From positions 186,001 through 250,000 of the forward strand of contig NZ_JAAOZC010000004.1 of NCBI RefSeq assembly GCF_011761305.1: a DNA stretch of 64,000 bases, written 5' to 3'. The stretch comes from Sphingomonas vulcanisoli (GTDB lineage: Bacteria; Pseudomonadota; Alphaproteobacteria; Sphingomonadales; Sphingomonadaceae). The first letter of the stretch is position 1. The number at the start of each line of letters is the position of its first letter. The position numbers and the translations under genes are program-made. A model generated the notes under the pieces. The model worked only from the letters and a program-made list of their open reading frames with translations. It was not told where the DNA came from and ran no database searches. This document shows positions 39,670 through 48,100 of the stretch, in pieces.

Positions 39670-39796
39670 TCCTCTCCGGCACGGGGAGGGGGACCCTGCA
39701 AAGCATGGTGGAGGGGGCTCACAACAAGAGCCGCACCTATTGGATAGCCCCCTCCGTCAGGCCTGCGGCCTGCCACCTCCCCGTACCGGGGACGAT
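39670..39796. repeat. Palindromic repeat, family B, copy 7
   Basis: TCCTCTCCGGCACGGGGAGG and CCTCCCCGTACCGGGGAC arms with inner GCAGGCCTGCGGCC-type hairpin and a GAGGGGGCT/AGCCCCCTC pair. It lies between convergent genes. Confidence 0.8.
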
Positions 39797-39797
39797 C

Positions 39798-40292
39798 TTA
39801 TCTCGGGCAGGGCGTGAAAAGGCCCTTGAGATCCTTGCACAACTTGGGCCGGGAGCGCGTGCCCGGATCGGAGACCGTGACACCGGCGACGAACGGCGGC
39901 GGCGCGGCATGATGCCTCGGCTCGGGAGCCGCCGCTGCCTCGGCCTGGTCCGAACCCGCTCCCGCCTTTTCGGCAGTGCGACGATGCATGCGACCCTCAA
40001 GGCGCCTCGACGCTTCCCGATTGAGCTCCTTTGGGCAGGGCGTGAACAGCCCTTTGAGATCCTTGCAGAGCGGCGCCGCGTCCGCCGCGCCTAATGGGGC
40101 GCCGAGGGCAAGGGCCAGGACCAGAGCCAGAGATTGGCAAGGATGACGAATGCCGCGATCAGCATCAGCACGCCCTTGGTGCGCTCGGTCTTGCGCAGGA
40201 TCAGCCGCACGCCGCCAAACAGCAGCGCGAAGACCGCCAGCACCGCCAAAGACAGCAGCAACGGTGACGTTCCGGGCATCATTGCGGTTCAA
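39798..40292 (-). CDS. Secreted protein with duplicated CKDLKGLFTPC motif (start unclear)
   Basis: Open frame ending at TAA 39798. The C-terminal part shows two near-identical motifs, PLCKDLKGLFTPCPKEL and KLCKDLKGLFTPCPR, each with a Cys pair nine residues apart, separated by a basic then His/Pro/Ala-rich linker. A perfect signal-peptide-like core, LALVLALALGAPLGAADA, precedes the first motif at about 40075-40135. There is no ATG, GTG or TTG between that core and TTG 40292, which would add about 50 residues read out of frame with the overlapping small membrane gene. A non-standard start (ATT 40151 gives an ideal signal peptide), a frameshift, or the long form are all possible. Unknown family. 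Confidence 0.55.
   Translation of the reverse strand: MNRNDARNVTVAAVFGGAGGLRAAVWRRAADPAQDRAHQGRADADRGIRHPCQSLALVLALALGAPLGAADAAPLCKDLKGLFTPCPKELNREASRRLEGRMHRRTAEKAGAGSDQAEAAAAPEPRHHAAPPPFVAGVTVSDPGTRSRPKLCKDLKGLFTPCPR
40091..40282 (-). CDS. Small two-helix membrane protein
   Basis: 63-aa hydrophobic protein with two membrane helices (LLLSLAVLAVFALLFGGVRL and GVLMLIAAFVILANLWLWSW) joined by a basic turn RKTERTK. Unknown function; similar small membrane proteins occur near bc1 genes in related organisms by my recollection, which I cannot verify. Its 3' end overlaps the signal-peptide region of the duplicated-motif ORF in another frame. Confidence 0.6.
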   Translation of the reverse strand: MMPGTSPLLLSLAVLAVFALLFGGVRLILRKTERTKGVLMLIAAFVILANLWLWSWPLPSAPH

Positions 40293-40299
40293 GCGACCA

Positions 40300-40326
40300 G
40301 GCTCTCCACTGCACCAGCGGAGAGCC
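40300..40326 (-). terminator. Hairpin after petC
   Basis: GGCTCTCC (40300-40307) and GGAGAGCC (40319-40326) form a perfect 8-bp stem 7 nt past the petC stop. It lacks a T-tract, so it is a weak terminator candidate or an mRNA 3' stabiliser. Confidence 0.4.
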
Positions 40327-40332
40327 TTAGCC

Positions 40333-41169
40333 TCAATGCTTCATGTCGCGCCAGATGTTCCGATAGGCGCCAAAGGCCAGCGCGGTGGCGATCAGCAGAT
40401 AGATCACGATCGCGGTGCCGGCGCGGTGGCGGTTTTCCAGCTTGGGCTCGGCGGCCCACATCAGATAGGCCGAAATGTCCTGCGCCATCTGGTCGACCGT
40501 TGCCTTGGTGCCGTCGGCGTAGGTCACCTGACCGTCGGCCACCAGCGGCGGCGGCATCGCGATGTTCAGGTTCGCGAACACCGGATTGTAATAGAGACTG
40601 TCAGGCGTCTTGGCGTCCGGGAACTTGGCGAGCAGGCCCGCGGGCTGCGTCGCATAACCGGTGACGAGATGGTAGATATAGGCCGGGCCGCCCTCACGCG
40701 CCTTGGCGAGCAACGACATATCCGGCGGCAGCGCATTGTTGTTCGCGGCGCGCGCGGCGGTCTCGTTGGGGAATGGCGAAGGGAAATAATCGCTCGGCAG
40801 CGCCTTGCGCGAGCTGACCTCGCCGGTCTTGTCGTTGATCGAGGGCACCTCGACCTTCCACTGCTTGGCGATCGCCTTCACCTCAGGCTTGGTGAAGCCG
40901 ATCTCTTCCAGATCGCGGAAAGCGACAAGCTTCATCGAGTGACAGGCCGAGCAGACCTCCTGATACACCTGGAAGCCGCGCTGGAGCTGCCGCCGATCAT
41001 AGCGGCCGAACGGCCCCGAGAAGCTGTAATGCACCGGCTTCAGCGTCATATGTTCGTGGACATATTCGGCGGCGCTTTCCTCCTGCTTGTCGCGCGGCAT
41101 CACGAAGCCGACGAACAGCGCGGAGACGAAGCCCAGCCCGACCAGGAAAGCGAAAAAACGAACGATCAC
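40333..41169 (-). CDS. petC: Cytochrome c1
   Basis: Heme-c subunit of the cytochrome bc1 complex, 278 aa, passing electrons from the Rieske protein to soluble or membrane cytochrome c. The covalent heme site is VCSACHSM; the axial Met is in IAMPPPLVADG. A membrane helix near the C-terminus (TAIVIYLLIATALAFGAY) anchors the periplasmic domain. The N-terminal hydrophobic stretch acts as signal or anchor. Third gene of petABC; 14 nt after petB. Confidence 0.96.
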   Translation of the reverse strand: MIVRFFAFLVGLGFVSALFVGFVMPRDKQEESAAEYVHEHMTLKPVHYSFSGPFGRYDRRQLQRGFQVYQEVCSACHSMKLVAFRDLEEIGFTKPEVKAIAKQWKVEVPSINDKTGEVSSRKALPSDYFPSPFPNETAARAANNNALPPDMSLLAKAREGGPAYIYHLVTGYATQPAGLLAKFPDAKTPDSLYYNPVFANLNIAMPPPLVADGQVTYADGTKATVDQMAQDISAYLMWAAEPKLENRHRAGTAIVIYLLIATALAFGAYRNIWRDMKH

Positions 41170-41183
41170 TTTTCCAGTCCCCC

Positions 41184-42482
41184 TTAGTGTGCCGCGCCGG
41201 CGCCGACGCCATAAGGCGCAGCCTCGGCAGCTTCCCCGTGCAGCACCGATTCGGTGATCGAATTGGGCAGCGGCTTCGGCACCTCGAACATATTGATGAT
41301 CGGCACGATGATCAGGAAATGCGCGAAATAATACATCGCGGCGAACTGGCCGATGCGGACGTTCGGCTCCTTGGGCTCGGCCTGGCCGACATAGCCCAGG
41401 ATCACCACATCGACGACGAGGATCCAGAAGGCGATCTTGTACATCGGGCGATAGTTGGCCGAACGGATCGGCGACTTATCGAGCCACGGCAGGAAGAACA
41501 GCAACGCGATCGCGCCAAACATTGCCACCACGCCCCACAGCTTCGCGGGCACCCACAGCCAGTTCACGGTGAACGACTTGAGGATCGCGTAGAAGGGCAG
41601 GAAATACCATTCGGGGACGATATGCGCGGGCGTCGAGAGCGGGTTCGCCGGGATGTAATTGTCCGGGTGGCCCATCGCGTTCGGGTAGAAGAAGGTCATG
41701 ATCGCGAACAGGATCAGGAAGACGCCGAGCCCGAAGCCGTCCTTCGCCGTATAATAAGGGTGGAACGGCACCGTATCCTGCGGACCCTTGACCTCGACAC
41801 CCGTCGGGTTGTTGGAGCCCGGAATGTGCAGCGCCCAGATGTGCAGGACGATCACGCCCGCGATCACGAAGGGCAGCAGATAGTGGAGCGAGAAGAAGCG
41901 GTTGAGCGTCGCCTGATCGGGCGCGAAGCCGCCGAGCAGCCAGGTGTGCAGCGGATCGCCGATCACGGGGATCGCCGAGAAGAAGCCGGTGATCACCTGC
42001 GCGCCCCAGAAGCTCATCTGCCCCCAGGGCAGCACATAGCCCATGAAGCCGGTGGCCATCATCAGCAGGAAGATGACCACGCCCAGCAGCCACACCATCT
42101 CACGCGGGGCCTTGTACGATCCGTAAAACAGGCCGCGGAAGATGTGGATGTAGACGACGATGAAGAAGAAGCTGGCGCCGTTCATATGGGCGTAGCGCAG
42201 CATCCAGCCCTGATTGACATCGCGCATGATGCCTTCGACGCTGTTGAACGCCTGATCGGTGCCGGCGACATAATGCATCGCCAGCACGATGCCGGTGATG
42301 ATCTGGATCGTCAGCGCGACGCCGGCGAGGACGCCGAAATTCCAGAAATAATTGAGGTTGCGCGGCACGGGATAGCCCGCGCCCACCGCATTGTAGACGA
42401 GACGCGGCAGCGGCAAGCGGCTGTCGATCCACTTCGTCAGCGCGTGCTTTGGCTCATAATGCTCAGCCCAGGGAAAGCTCAT
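41184..42482 (-). CDS. petB: Cytochrome b (bc1 complex)
   Basis: Membrane subunit of the bc1 complex with two b-type hemes and the quinone sites, 432 aa. The Qo-site motif [14 protein letters not shown] is intact. Other landmarks: [18 protein letters not shown]-type loop (here [16 protein letters not shown]), [14 protein letters not shown], and His-containing helices [21 protein letters not shown]. Eight helices are predicted, with an extended C-terminus. Between petA (11 nt upstream) and petC. Confidence 0.97.
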   Translation of the reverse strand: MSFPWAEHYEPKHALTKWIDSRLPLPRLVYNAVGAGYPVPRNLNYFWNFGVLAGVALTIQIITGIVLAMHYVAGTDQAFNSVEGIMRDVNQGWMLRYAHMNGASFFFIVVYIHIFRGLFYGSYKAPREMVWLLGVVIFLLMMATGFMGYVLPWGQMSFWGAQVITGFFSAIPVIGDPLHTWLLGGFAPDQATLNRFFSLHYLLPFVIAGVIVLHIWALHIPGSNNPTGVEVKGPQDTVPFHPYYTAKDGFGLGVFLILFAIMTFFYPNAMGHPDNYIPANPLSTPAHIVPEWYFLPFYAILKSFTVNWLWVPAKLWGVVAMFGAIALLFFLPWLDKSPIRSANYRPMYKIAFWILVVDVVILGYVGQAEPKEPNVRIGQFAAMYYFAHFLIIVPIINMFEVPKPLPNSITESVLHGEAAEAAPYGVGAGAAH

Positions 42483-42493
42483 TCTATTTGACC

Positions 42494-43087
42494 TCAGCCG
42501 ATCTGAACAACGGTGGGGGATTTGAAGCTGTAATCAGGAACCTGCAAATTCTTCGGCGCCGGGCCTTTGCGGATGCGCGCGGCGGTATCGTATTGCGATC
42601 CGTGGCACGGGCAGAAATAGCCGCCGAATTCACCCTTGGTCTCGCCCTCGCCAGCGCCCAGCGGCACGCAGCCGAGATGGGTGCAGACGCCGAGCGTGAT
42701 CAGCCAGTTCTTGTGGCCTTCCTTGGTGCGCTGCGCCAGCGTCGCGGGATCGCGCAGGCTGGAGACGGGCACCGCATCGGCCTCGGCGATTTCCTTGGGC
42801 GTCAGGTTGCGGATGAAGATGGGCTGCTTGCGCCAGATCGTCTTGATCGCCTGACCCGATGCGATCGCCGAAATATCGACCTCGATCGCCGCGAGCGCGA
42901 GCACGTCCGCGCTGGGGTTCATCTGATTGACCAGCGGAATCACCACCGCAACCGCGCCGATGCCGGCGAAGCTGACCGCTGCGATATTGAGGAAATCGCG
43001 CCGACGGGGACCTGCCCCTCCTTCTTTCGCTTCGCCGATCACCGGCGGCCGCTGATTGGGATCGTCGGCGGTGTGAGTAATCGCCAT
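42494..43087 (-). CDS. petA: Ubiquinol-cytochrome c reductase Rieske iron-sulfur subunit
   Basis: Rieske [2Fe-2S] subunit of the bc1 complex, 197 aa. Cluster ligands are in [10 protein letters not shown] and CPCHGSQYD. The N-terminus has a twin-arginine-like [15 protein letters not shown] just before the single membrane helix ([18 protein letters not shown]), as in Tat-inserted Rieske proteins. First gene of the petABC operon. Confidence 0.97.
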   Translation of the reverse strand: MAITHTADDPNQRPPVIGEAKEGGAGPRRRDFLNIAAVSFAGIGAVAVVIPLVNQMNPSADVLALAAIEVDISAIASGQAIKTIWRKQPIFIRNLTPKEIAEADAVPVSSLRDPATLAQRTKEGHKNWLITLGVCTHLGCVPLGAGEGETKGEFGGYFCPCHGSQYDTAARIRKGPAPKNLQVPDYSFKSPTVVQIG

Positions 43088-43150
43088 GCGCGTATGGACC
43101 CTTGCCTCTTGCCCCTCGGCGCCCTTGGATCGGGCGTCCCGTGGCTAGGC

Positions 43151-43179
43151 CTGTAGACGGGCTATCACCCGTTTGCCAA
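43151..43179 (-). promoter_or_regulatory. Candidate petABC promoter with palindromic spacer
   Basis: On the minus strand TTGGCA (43174-43179), a 17-bp spacer and CTACAG (43151-43156). The spacer is almost entirely the inverted repeat ACGGGCTATCACCCGT, which could be a regulator site. The -10 box is poor, so this is only suggestive. Confidence 0.35.
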
Positions 43180-43310
43180 CAGGCTTTTCGGGGCAAATCG
43201 CGATCAAATCGCGGCGAACGGCGCTTGCGGAGGCGGGACGCCACGGGCAAGCGGCGCGGCATGATCGAAATCGACGGCCAAAACCGCAAGCCCGCGCCTG
43301 GTCCGCACGC

Positions 43311-43892
43311 ATGAGCTTGGAGCCCGTGATCGCGGGTGAGTTGGCCGCGGTCGTCACCTCGCTGGAGATGCGCGAACGGCCCCGCCCCGCGCCGCTGCCC
43401 GCGTCGCCGCTGCGCCTGATCCGCTGGCCCGCGCCGGGCGTGGCCGCCTATCGCACCCTGTTCTCGCGCGTCGGGGCGCGCTGGCTGTGGTTCTCACGGC
43501 TGCTGCTCGAGGATGCGGCGCTGTCGGCGATCATCGCTGATTCGGCGGTCGAAGTGTATGCGGCGGCCGATGCTGCGGGGGCCGAGGTCGGGCTGCTGGA
43601 GCTGGATTTTCGGACCAGCGGCCAGTGCGAACTCGCCTTCGTCGGCCTCGTCCCCGAACTGGCGGGGCAGGGGCACGGACGCTGGCTACTGGCCGAGGCG
43701 ATCGCGCGGGCGTGGCGCAAGGAGGTGACGCGCGTCTGGGTCCACACCTGCACGCTGGATCATCCGGCGGCGCTCGCGGCCTACCAGCGCGCCGGCTTCA
43801 TGCCCTTCGCCCGCGCCATCGAACGCTTCGCCGATCCGCGCAAACTTGGCGTGCTGCCCGAGGACTGCGCCCCGCAAGTGCCGCTTTTGTAA
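43311..43892 (+). CDS. GNAT family N-acetyltransferase
   Basis: Acyl-CoA-dependent acetyltransferase of 193 aa. The GNAT core is at the C-terminal half: LLELDFRTSGQCELAFVGLV, the acetyl-CoA loop PELAGQGHGRWLLAEAIA and the final VWVHTCTLDHPAALAAYQRAGF. The acceptor is unknown. ATG 43311 lacks a clear ribosome binding site. Divergent from petA. Confidence 0.87.
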   Translation: MSLEPVIAGELAAVVTSLEMRERPRPAPLPASPLRLIRWPAPGVAAYRTLFSRVGARWLWFSRLLLEDAALSAIIADSAVEVYAAADAAGAEVGLLELDFRTSGQCELAFVGLVPELAGQGHGRWLLAEAIARAWRKEVTRVWVHTCTLDHPAALAAYQRAGFMPFARAIERFADPRKLGVLPEDCAPQVPLL

Positions 43893-43915
43893 ATCCTCCC
43901 CCTGCAAGGGGAGAA
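43893..43915. repeat. Half copy of family B repeat
   Basis: AATCCTCCCCCTGCAAGGGG hairpin between the convergent GNAT and membrane-protein genes, probably a remnant. Confidence 0.65.
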
Positions 43916-44713
43916 TTATGGGGCGGCCACCTGCCGATAAATCCCAGCCACCAGCAGCGCAAAGCCCGCCCAGGCGATCGCCGAGATCAGGCTGGCGAGT
44001 ACCGCGGCGATCATCCCGCCGATATCGGGCGCCCCCGCCAACCGCCCGACCAACAGCACCACCGATCCGATCGAAACCTGCAGCGCCATCATCACGATCC
44101 ACGATATGCAGAGGTAGAGCAGCAATCCCGCGCTGATCCGTCCCCAGCCATGGCGATAGAGATGCGCGCCTTCGCGCAGCAGTGCGACCGGCGACAGCCG
44201 GCGATCGATGATCACCGGCAGCAGCAGCGCCGCGAACAGCATTCCCGCCAGCATCGCCAGGAAGGTGAAGGCCACCGCCAGCGCCTCGCCGCCATGCGCC
44301 AGCCCGATGACGATCATCACTAATAGCAACGCCACGAAAACCGCCGCCAGCAGGATCGCGATCGCCGCCAGCCATAGGGGAAACCGGCGGAAAGCGAGTA
44401 CCAATGCCTCGCGCACGCTGATCCGCGGCACCAGCGCGAGCGCGATCAGCGCCAGCCCGCCGATCGCCGAGACGAGCAGCATGACGATCAGTATCGGCGT
44501 CCACCACCAGGGCAGGTCCATGCTGAAATGCTGCAGATCGGCCATCGTCTGCGGCATTGTCGCAAAGCGCCCGGCCAGGAAAAGGCCGACGACGAGCTGC
44601 GGCATTCCGAGGAAAGCCAGCGCCACCGGCAGCGCCAGCCGCCATTCGCTCCGCGCGAAGCCCTGCACCGAACGGAGCGCGCGCTCGATCGATATTTTGC
44701 GCGCAGCTGACAA
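43916..44713 (-). CDS. Polytopic membrane protein of unknown function
   Basis: Integral membrane protein, 265 aa, with six or so helices (e.g. LALPVALAFLGMPQLVVGLF, ILIVMLLVSAIGGLALIALA, LWLAAIAILLAAVFVALLLV, GISAGLLLYLCISWIVMMAL-like). The order of helices and the basic REALVLAFRRFP and DRRLSPVALLREG loops recall the glycerophosphodiesterase-associated YciC/DUF975-type membrane proteins, but I do not assign it. Start TTG 44713 is supported by GAGGGAG 8 nt upstream. Divergent from lipB. Confidence 0.75.
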   Translation of the reverse strand: MSAARKISIERALRSVQGFARSEWRLALPVALAFLGMPQLVVGLFLAGRFATMPQTMADLQHFSMDLPWWWTPILIVMLLVSAIGGLALIALALVPRISVREALVLAFRRFPLWLAAIAILLAAVFVALLLVMIVIGLAHGGEALAVAFTFLAMLAGMLFAALLLPVIIDRRLSPVALLREGAHLYRHGWGRISAGLLLYLCISWIVMMALQVSIGSVVLLVGRLAGAPDIGGMIAAVLASLISAIAWAGFALLVAGIYRQVAAP

Positions 44714-44803
44714 ACCTGAAACTCCCTCGAAGCGTAACGCTTTCCACCTGAAGGCAGATGCGCGCGCTTGCAAGGCCGCCATGCGATCCCCAGAGGATCG
44801 ATC

Positions 44804-45478
44804 ATGGCCTCCGCACCCGATATGTCCACGGTCGAATGGCGCGTGAGCCCCGGTCTCACCGATTATGAAGCCGCGGTCGCGGCGATGGAGGCGCGCGCCG
44901 CCGCGATCCGCGAGGGCACCGCTCCCGAGCTGATCTGGCTGGTGGAGCATCCGCCGCTGATCACCGCCGGCACCTCGGCCCCGCCCGAGGAGCTGATCGC
45001 GCCCGATCTTTTTCCGGTTTTCAAGAGCGGACGCGGCGGCCGCCACACCTATCATGGCCCGGGCCAGCGCGTCGGCTATGTGCTGCTCGATCTCGAACAG
45101 CGCGGGCGTGACGTGCGCCGCTTCGTCGAAGCCTTGGAGGGCTGGCTGATCGCCACGCTCGGCAGGATCGGAATCGCAGCGCGCACCGCCGAGGGCCGGA
45201 TCGGCATCTGGGTTGATGATCTGGACGGGCAGGAAGCCAAGATCGGCGCGATCGGAATCCGCGTCCGCCGCTGGGTGACGTTTCACGGTTTTGCGATCAA
45301 TATCGCGCCCGCGCTGCATCATTTCGGCGCGATCGTACCCTGCGGATTGCCCGATTTTCCGGTCGCCAGCGTCGAAAGTCTGGGACTGAAAGCCGATATC
45401 GGGCGGTTCGACGCCGCCTTAACCGCTGAATTCCCTCATTTTCTATCAAGTCTTGCTGCAAGTGCGGTAGACTCTTGA
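44804..45478 (+). CDS. lipB: Octanoyl-ACP:protein N-octanoyltransferase
   Basis: Transfers octanoyl groups from acyl carrier protein to lipoyl domains, the first step of protein lipoylation. The 224-aa protein shows RGGRHTYHGPGQRVGYVLLDL, the catalytic Lys in EAKIGAIGIRVRRW and the catalytic Cys in VPCGLPDFPVASVESLG. ATG 44804; another ATG at 44822 is possible. No lipA is in the window. Confidence 0.95.
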   Translation: MASAPDMSTVEWRVSPGLTDYEAAVAAMEARAAAIREGTAPELIWLVEHPPLITAGTSAPPEELIAPDLFPVFKSGRGGRHTYHGPGQRVGYVLLDLEQRGRDVRRFVEALEGWLIATLGRIGIAARTAEGRIGIWVDDLDGQEAKIGAIGIRVRRWVTFHGFAINIAPALHHFGAIVPCGLPDFPVASVESLGLKADIGRFDAALTAEFPHFLSSLAASAVDS

Positions 45479-45563
45479 GGCCGCGACTCATTCTGCTAAG
45501 CTAGGGGCTGATTTGGGGAATGGCAGCCAAGCCCGGTCCAAATCGCCTAGGGAGTCGATTGAA

Positions 45564-45782
45564 ATGAACATCATTAAGAAGACCACGGCTGTCGCCATGA
45601 TCGCCGGCGCCGCGCTCGCCGTTTCGGCATGCGGCAAGACCGAGAATACCAACGTCACCGAGAACACCACGATGACGGACATGAACGCGATGGCGCCCAC
45701 CGAGGGCACCATGAATGACACGTCCGCCACCGAGAACAGCGACAACAGCATGATGGGCAGCAATTCGTCCAACGCGATGTAA
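45564..45782 (+). CDS. Small Asn/Thr/Met-rich lipoprotein
   Basis: 72-aa lipoprotein. The signal peptide MNIIKKTTAVAMIAGAALAV ends in a lipobox, LAVSAC. The mature part is low-complexity, rich in Asn, Thr, Ser, Met and Glu (ENTNVTENTTMTDMNAM, ENSDNSMMGSNSSNAM) and likely disordered. ATG 45564 has GGGAG upstream. A strong terminator follows, so it is probably a single-gene unit. Function unknown. Confidence 0.75.
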   Translation: MNIIKKTTAVAMIAGAALAVSACGKTENTNVTENTTMTDMNAMAPTEGTMNDTSATENSDNSMMGSNSSNAM

Positions 45783-45806
45783 TTCGCCTCGGCGACTGAT
45801 ATCTAG

Positions 45807-45847
45807 AAGGGGGGTCGTCCGGCATGCCGGGCGGCTCCCCTTTTTTT
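45807..45847 (+). terminator. Rho-independent terminator of the lipoprotein gene
   Basis: AAGGGG...CCCCTT hairpin (45807-45842) with GTCGTCCGGCATGCCGGGCGG-like inner stem, ending in a run of seven T. Confidence 0.9.
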
Positions 45848-45950
45848 CGCTTTGGCGGTTGCGGCGCGCGTTCTGGCGCTTGCGCCCTGATCGTCGGCCT
45901 TGCGCGCGGGCAATCGATCATGCTCTTGGGCGCAAGACGGAGGGTCTGAA

Positions 45951-46601
45951 ATGGGGTATCGTATGCGTGGATCAATCGCGGCCATCGCCGCTGGCGCTTT
46001 CGCCTTGGCCGCGGCCATGCCGGCCAGCGCCTATCTCTTCTGGCAGCAGCCGAAGCTGCAGGGCCAGCCGGTCAACGGCGACGAGCCCGGAATCTCCCCG
46101 CCCCTGCCCGGCGCCCTGCCCCTGGAGATCAAGGCCAATCTGCTCTGGTCGATGCGCGCGGGGCTCAACGTCGCGGCGCTGCAATGCCAGTTCGCCCCCA
46201 GCCTGCGCACGGTCGACAATTACAATCACATGCTCGGCCAGCATAAACTTGAGTTGCAGAAGGCCTACACAACGCTTTCGGCCTATTTCAAACGCACCGG
46301 CGGCAAGACCTGGTCGACCAAGCTCGATCAATATACCACGCGCACCTATAACGGCTTCTCGACGCTGCACGCGCAGCTCACCTTCTGCGAGACGGCAGCG
46401 CAGATCGGTTATGAGGCGCAGGCCACCCCGATGGGCAAGCTGACCGCGCTGGCGACCAACCGGATGCGCGAATTCCGCAACAGCCTGATCCCGATCGCCG
46501 ACGCTGGCCTTTACATGCGCAGCTCGCCCATCGCCGACGCCGGCCTCCCTGCGCTGACCTGCACCGACAGGAAGGGCCGCGAGATCGCGTGTAAGCAATA
46601 A
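45951..46601 (+). CDS. Secreted protein of unknown function
   Basis: Exported 216-aa protein. The signal peptide RMRGSIAAIAAGAFALAAAM is followed by ASAYLFWQQPKLQ. The mature part is helical with several Cys (ALQCQFAPSL, LTFCETAAQ, LTCTD, IACKQ) that could form disulfides in the periplasm. The C-terminus contains a repeated PIADAGL (IPIADAGLYMRSSPIADAGL). I do not recognise a family. ATG 45951 has GGAGG 8 nt upstream. Confidence 0.75.
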   Translation: MGYRMRGSIAAIAAGAFALAAAMPASAYLFWQQPKLQGQPVNGDEPGISPPLPGALPLEIKANLLWSMRAGLNVAALQCQFAPSLRTVDNYNHMLGQHKLELQKAYTTLSAYFKRTGGKTWSTKLDQYTTRTYNGFSTLHAQLTFCETAAQIGYEAQATPMGKLTALATNRMREFRNSLIPIADAGLYMRSSPIADAGLPALTCTDRKGREIACKQ

Positions 46602-46608
46602 GCGAAAG

Positions 46609-46727
46609 CCCTCTCCCCTAAGGGAGAGGGTTGGGTGAGGGTGACCGGACTATCGTTAGGGAATCTGCCCTCACCCTTCCCATCGCTAGCGCGACGGGCC
46701 CCTTCCCTCTCCCGATGGGAGAGGGAT
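46609..46727. repeat. Palindromic repeat, family D
   Basis: CCTCTCCCCTAAGGGAGAGG ... CCTCTCCCGATGGGAGAGG, with an inner GGGTGAGGGTGACC...CCCTCACCC pair. The architecture copies families A and B (hairpin, inverted middle, hairpin) with different arms. It lies between convergent genes. Confidence 0.8.
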
Positions 46728-46728
46728 T

Positions 46729-47376
46729 TTACCTCAGGCCGATCATCTTGTGATTCTGCACCGATAGCCGCCAGCGCGGATGCTGGATGACGAACGCGAT
46801 GCAAGCCTCGCGCGTATCGATATAGCCGACGCCGTCCATCGGCTGGACGAGGAAATGGTCGAAACCCCACTCCTGCAGCGCCCGAAAATCCAGCCCCGGC
46901 TGCGGCCACACCATCTTGAGCTCGTTGCCCGCGCGCTGGACGATCTCGGTGCCCGCCTTAGGGCTGACGCAGATCCAGTCGATCGTTTCGGGCACGGCGA
47001 AGGTGCCGTTGGTCTCGATCGCGATCTCGAACCCGCGATCCTTGAGCGCAGCGATCAGTGGGGCATCGAGCTGCAGCATCGGCTCGCCGCCGGTGATGAC
47101 CGTGAACGGACGAACCTCGGTCTGTTCGAGCGATTTGCCCCAGAACGCCAGGGCGCGATCGGCGAGCGCCTCCGCCGTCGCATACCGCCCGCCGCCGTCG
47201 CCATCGGTGCCGACGAAATCGGTATCGCAGAACTGGCAATCCGCCTTGTGGCGATCGGCCTCGCGTCCCGACCAGAGATTGCAGCCGGCGAAGCGGAGAA
47301 ACACCGCGCGCCGCCCCGCTTGCAGCCCCTCGCCCTGCAGGGTGAGGAACATCTCCTTCACCGCATAGGCCGCCAT
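46729..47376 (-). CDS. queE: 7-carboxy-7-deazaguanine synthase
   Basis: Radical SAM enzyme that converts carboxytetrahydropterin to 7-carboxy-7-deazaguanine, the ring contraction step of queuosine biosynthesis. The 215-aa protein has the N-terminal EMFLTLQGEGLQAGR and a long-spaced cluster motif, CNLWSGREADRHKADCQFCD (C-x14-C-x2-C), as in one QueE subtype; also TVITGGEPMLQ and ETNGT. Its ATG overlaps the queC stop by one base, so the pair is coupled. Confidence 0.95.
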   Translation of the reverse strand: MAAYAVKEMFLTLQGEGLQAGRRAVFLRFAGCNLWSGREADRHKADCQFCDTDFVGTDGDGGGRYATAEALADRALAFWGKSLEQTEVRPFTVITGGEPMLQLDAPLIAALKDRGFEIAIETNGTFAVPETIDWICVSPKAGTEIVQRAGNELKMVWPQPGLDFRALQEWGFDHFLVQPMDGVGYIDTREACIAFVIQHPRWRLSVQNHKMIGLR

Positions 47377-48068
47377 CAGATCATGCCGATATAAAGCGTC
47401 GGATCGGTAAGCCCCGCGTCGACAAAACCCTTGGACCGCAGGCGGCAGCTGTCACACCGGCCGCAATGCTTGCCGTCGATCGGATCGTAGCAGGACCAGC
47501 TTTCGCCCGCGTCCATCCCCAGCCGCGCCGCTTCGCCCGCGATCTCGGCCTTGGTCATGCGGAGCAATGGCGTCGCGATTTTGAGCGGCTTGCCCTCGAC
47601 CCCGGCCTTGGTGGCGACCCTGGCCAAGGCTTCGAACGCGGCGACGAAGTCCGGGCGGCAATCGGGATAGCCCGAATAATCGAGCGCGTTGACGCCGATG
47701 TGGATGCTTTCCGCAGCCGTGGTTTCGGCCAGCGCCAGCGCCAAGCTGAGGAAAATGGTGTTGCGCGCCGGCACATACGTGACCGGAATGCCGGGTTCGA
47801 CACCGCCCTTGGGCACCGCGATATCGGCGGTCAGCGCCGATCCGCCGAAGCGCGTGAGATCGAGCGGCAGGACGATATGCCGCTCCGCCCCCACCCGCGC
47901 CGCGACCCGCGCCGCCGCCTCCAGCTCGATCCGGTGGCGCTGGCCGTAATCGATCGTGAGCGCGACGATCGAAAGCCCCGCCTCGCGCGCCAGCCCCGCG
48001 ACGACCATCGAATCGAGCCCGCCCGACAGCAGCACGATCGCACGCTTCGTTTCTGAAGGATTTGCCAT
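47376..48068 (-). CDS. queC: 7-cyano-7-deazaguanine synthase
   Basis: ATP-dependent nitrile synthase making preQ0 from the QueE product. The 230-aa protein shows the PP-loop LLSGGLDSMVVAG, the DYGQRHRIELEAA segment, NTIFLSLALALAE and a zinc site CYDPIDGKHCGRCDSC at the C-terminus. ATG 48068 was chosen on homology; an upstream extension is not supported. A candidate structured RNA ends about 30 bp before the start. Confidence 0.95.
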   Translation of the reverse strand: MANPSETKRAIVLLSGGLDSMVVAGLAREAGLSIVALTIDYGQRHRIELEAAARVAARVGAERHIVLPLDLTRFGGSALTADIAVPKGGVEPGIPVTYVPARNTIFLSLALALAETTAAESIHIGVNALDYSGYPDCRPDFVAAFEALARVATKAGVEGKPLKIATPLLRMTKAEIAGEAARLGMDAGESWSCYDPIDGKHCGRCDSCRLRSKGFVDAGLTDPTLYIGMI

Positions 48069-48100
48069 GGCCCGCCAGATAGGGCCGCGATCCGCAGCGC

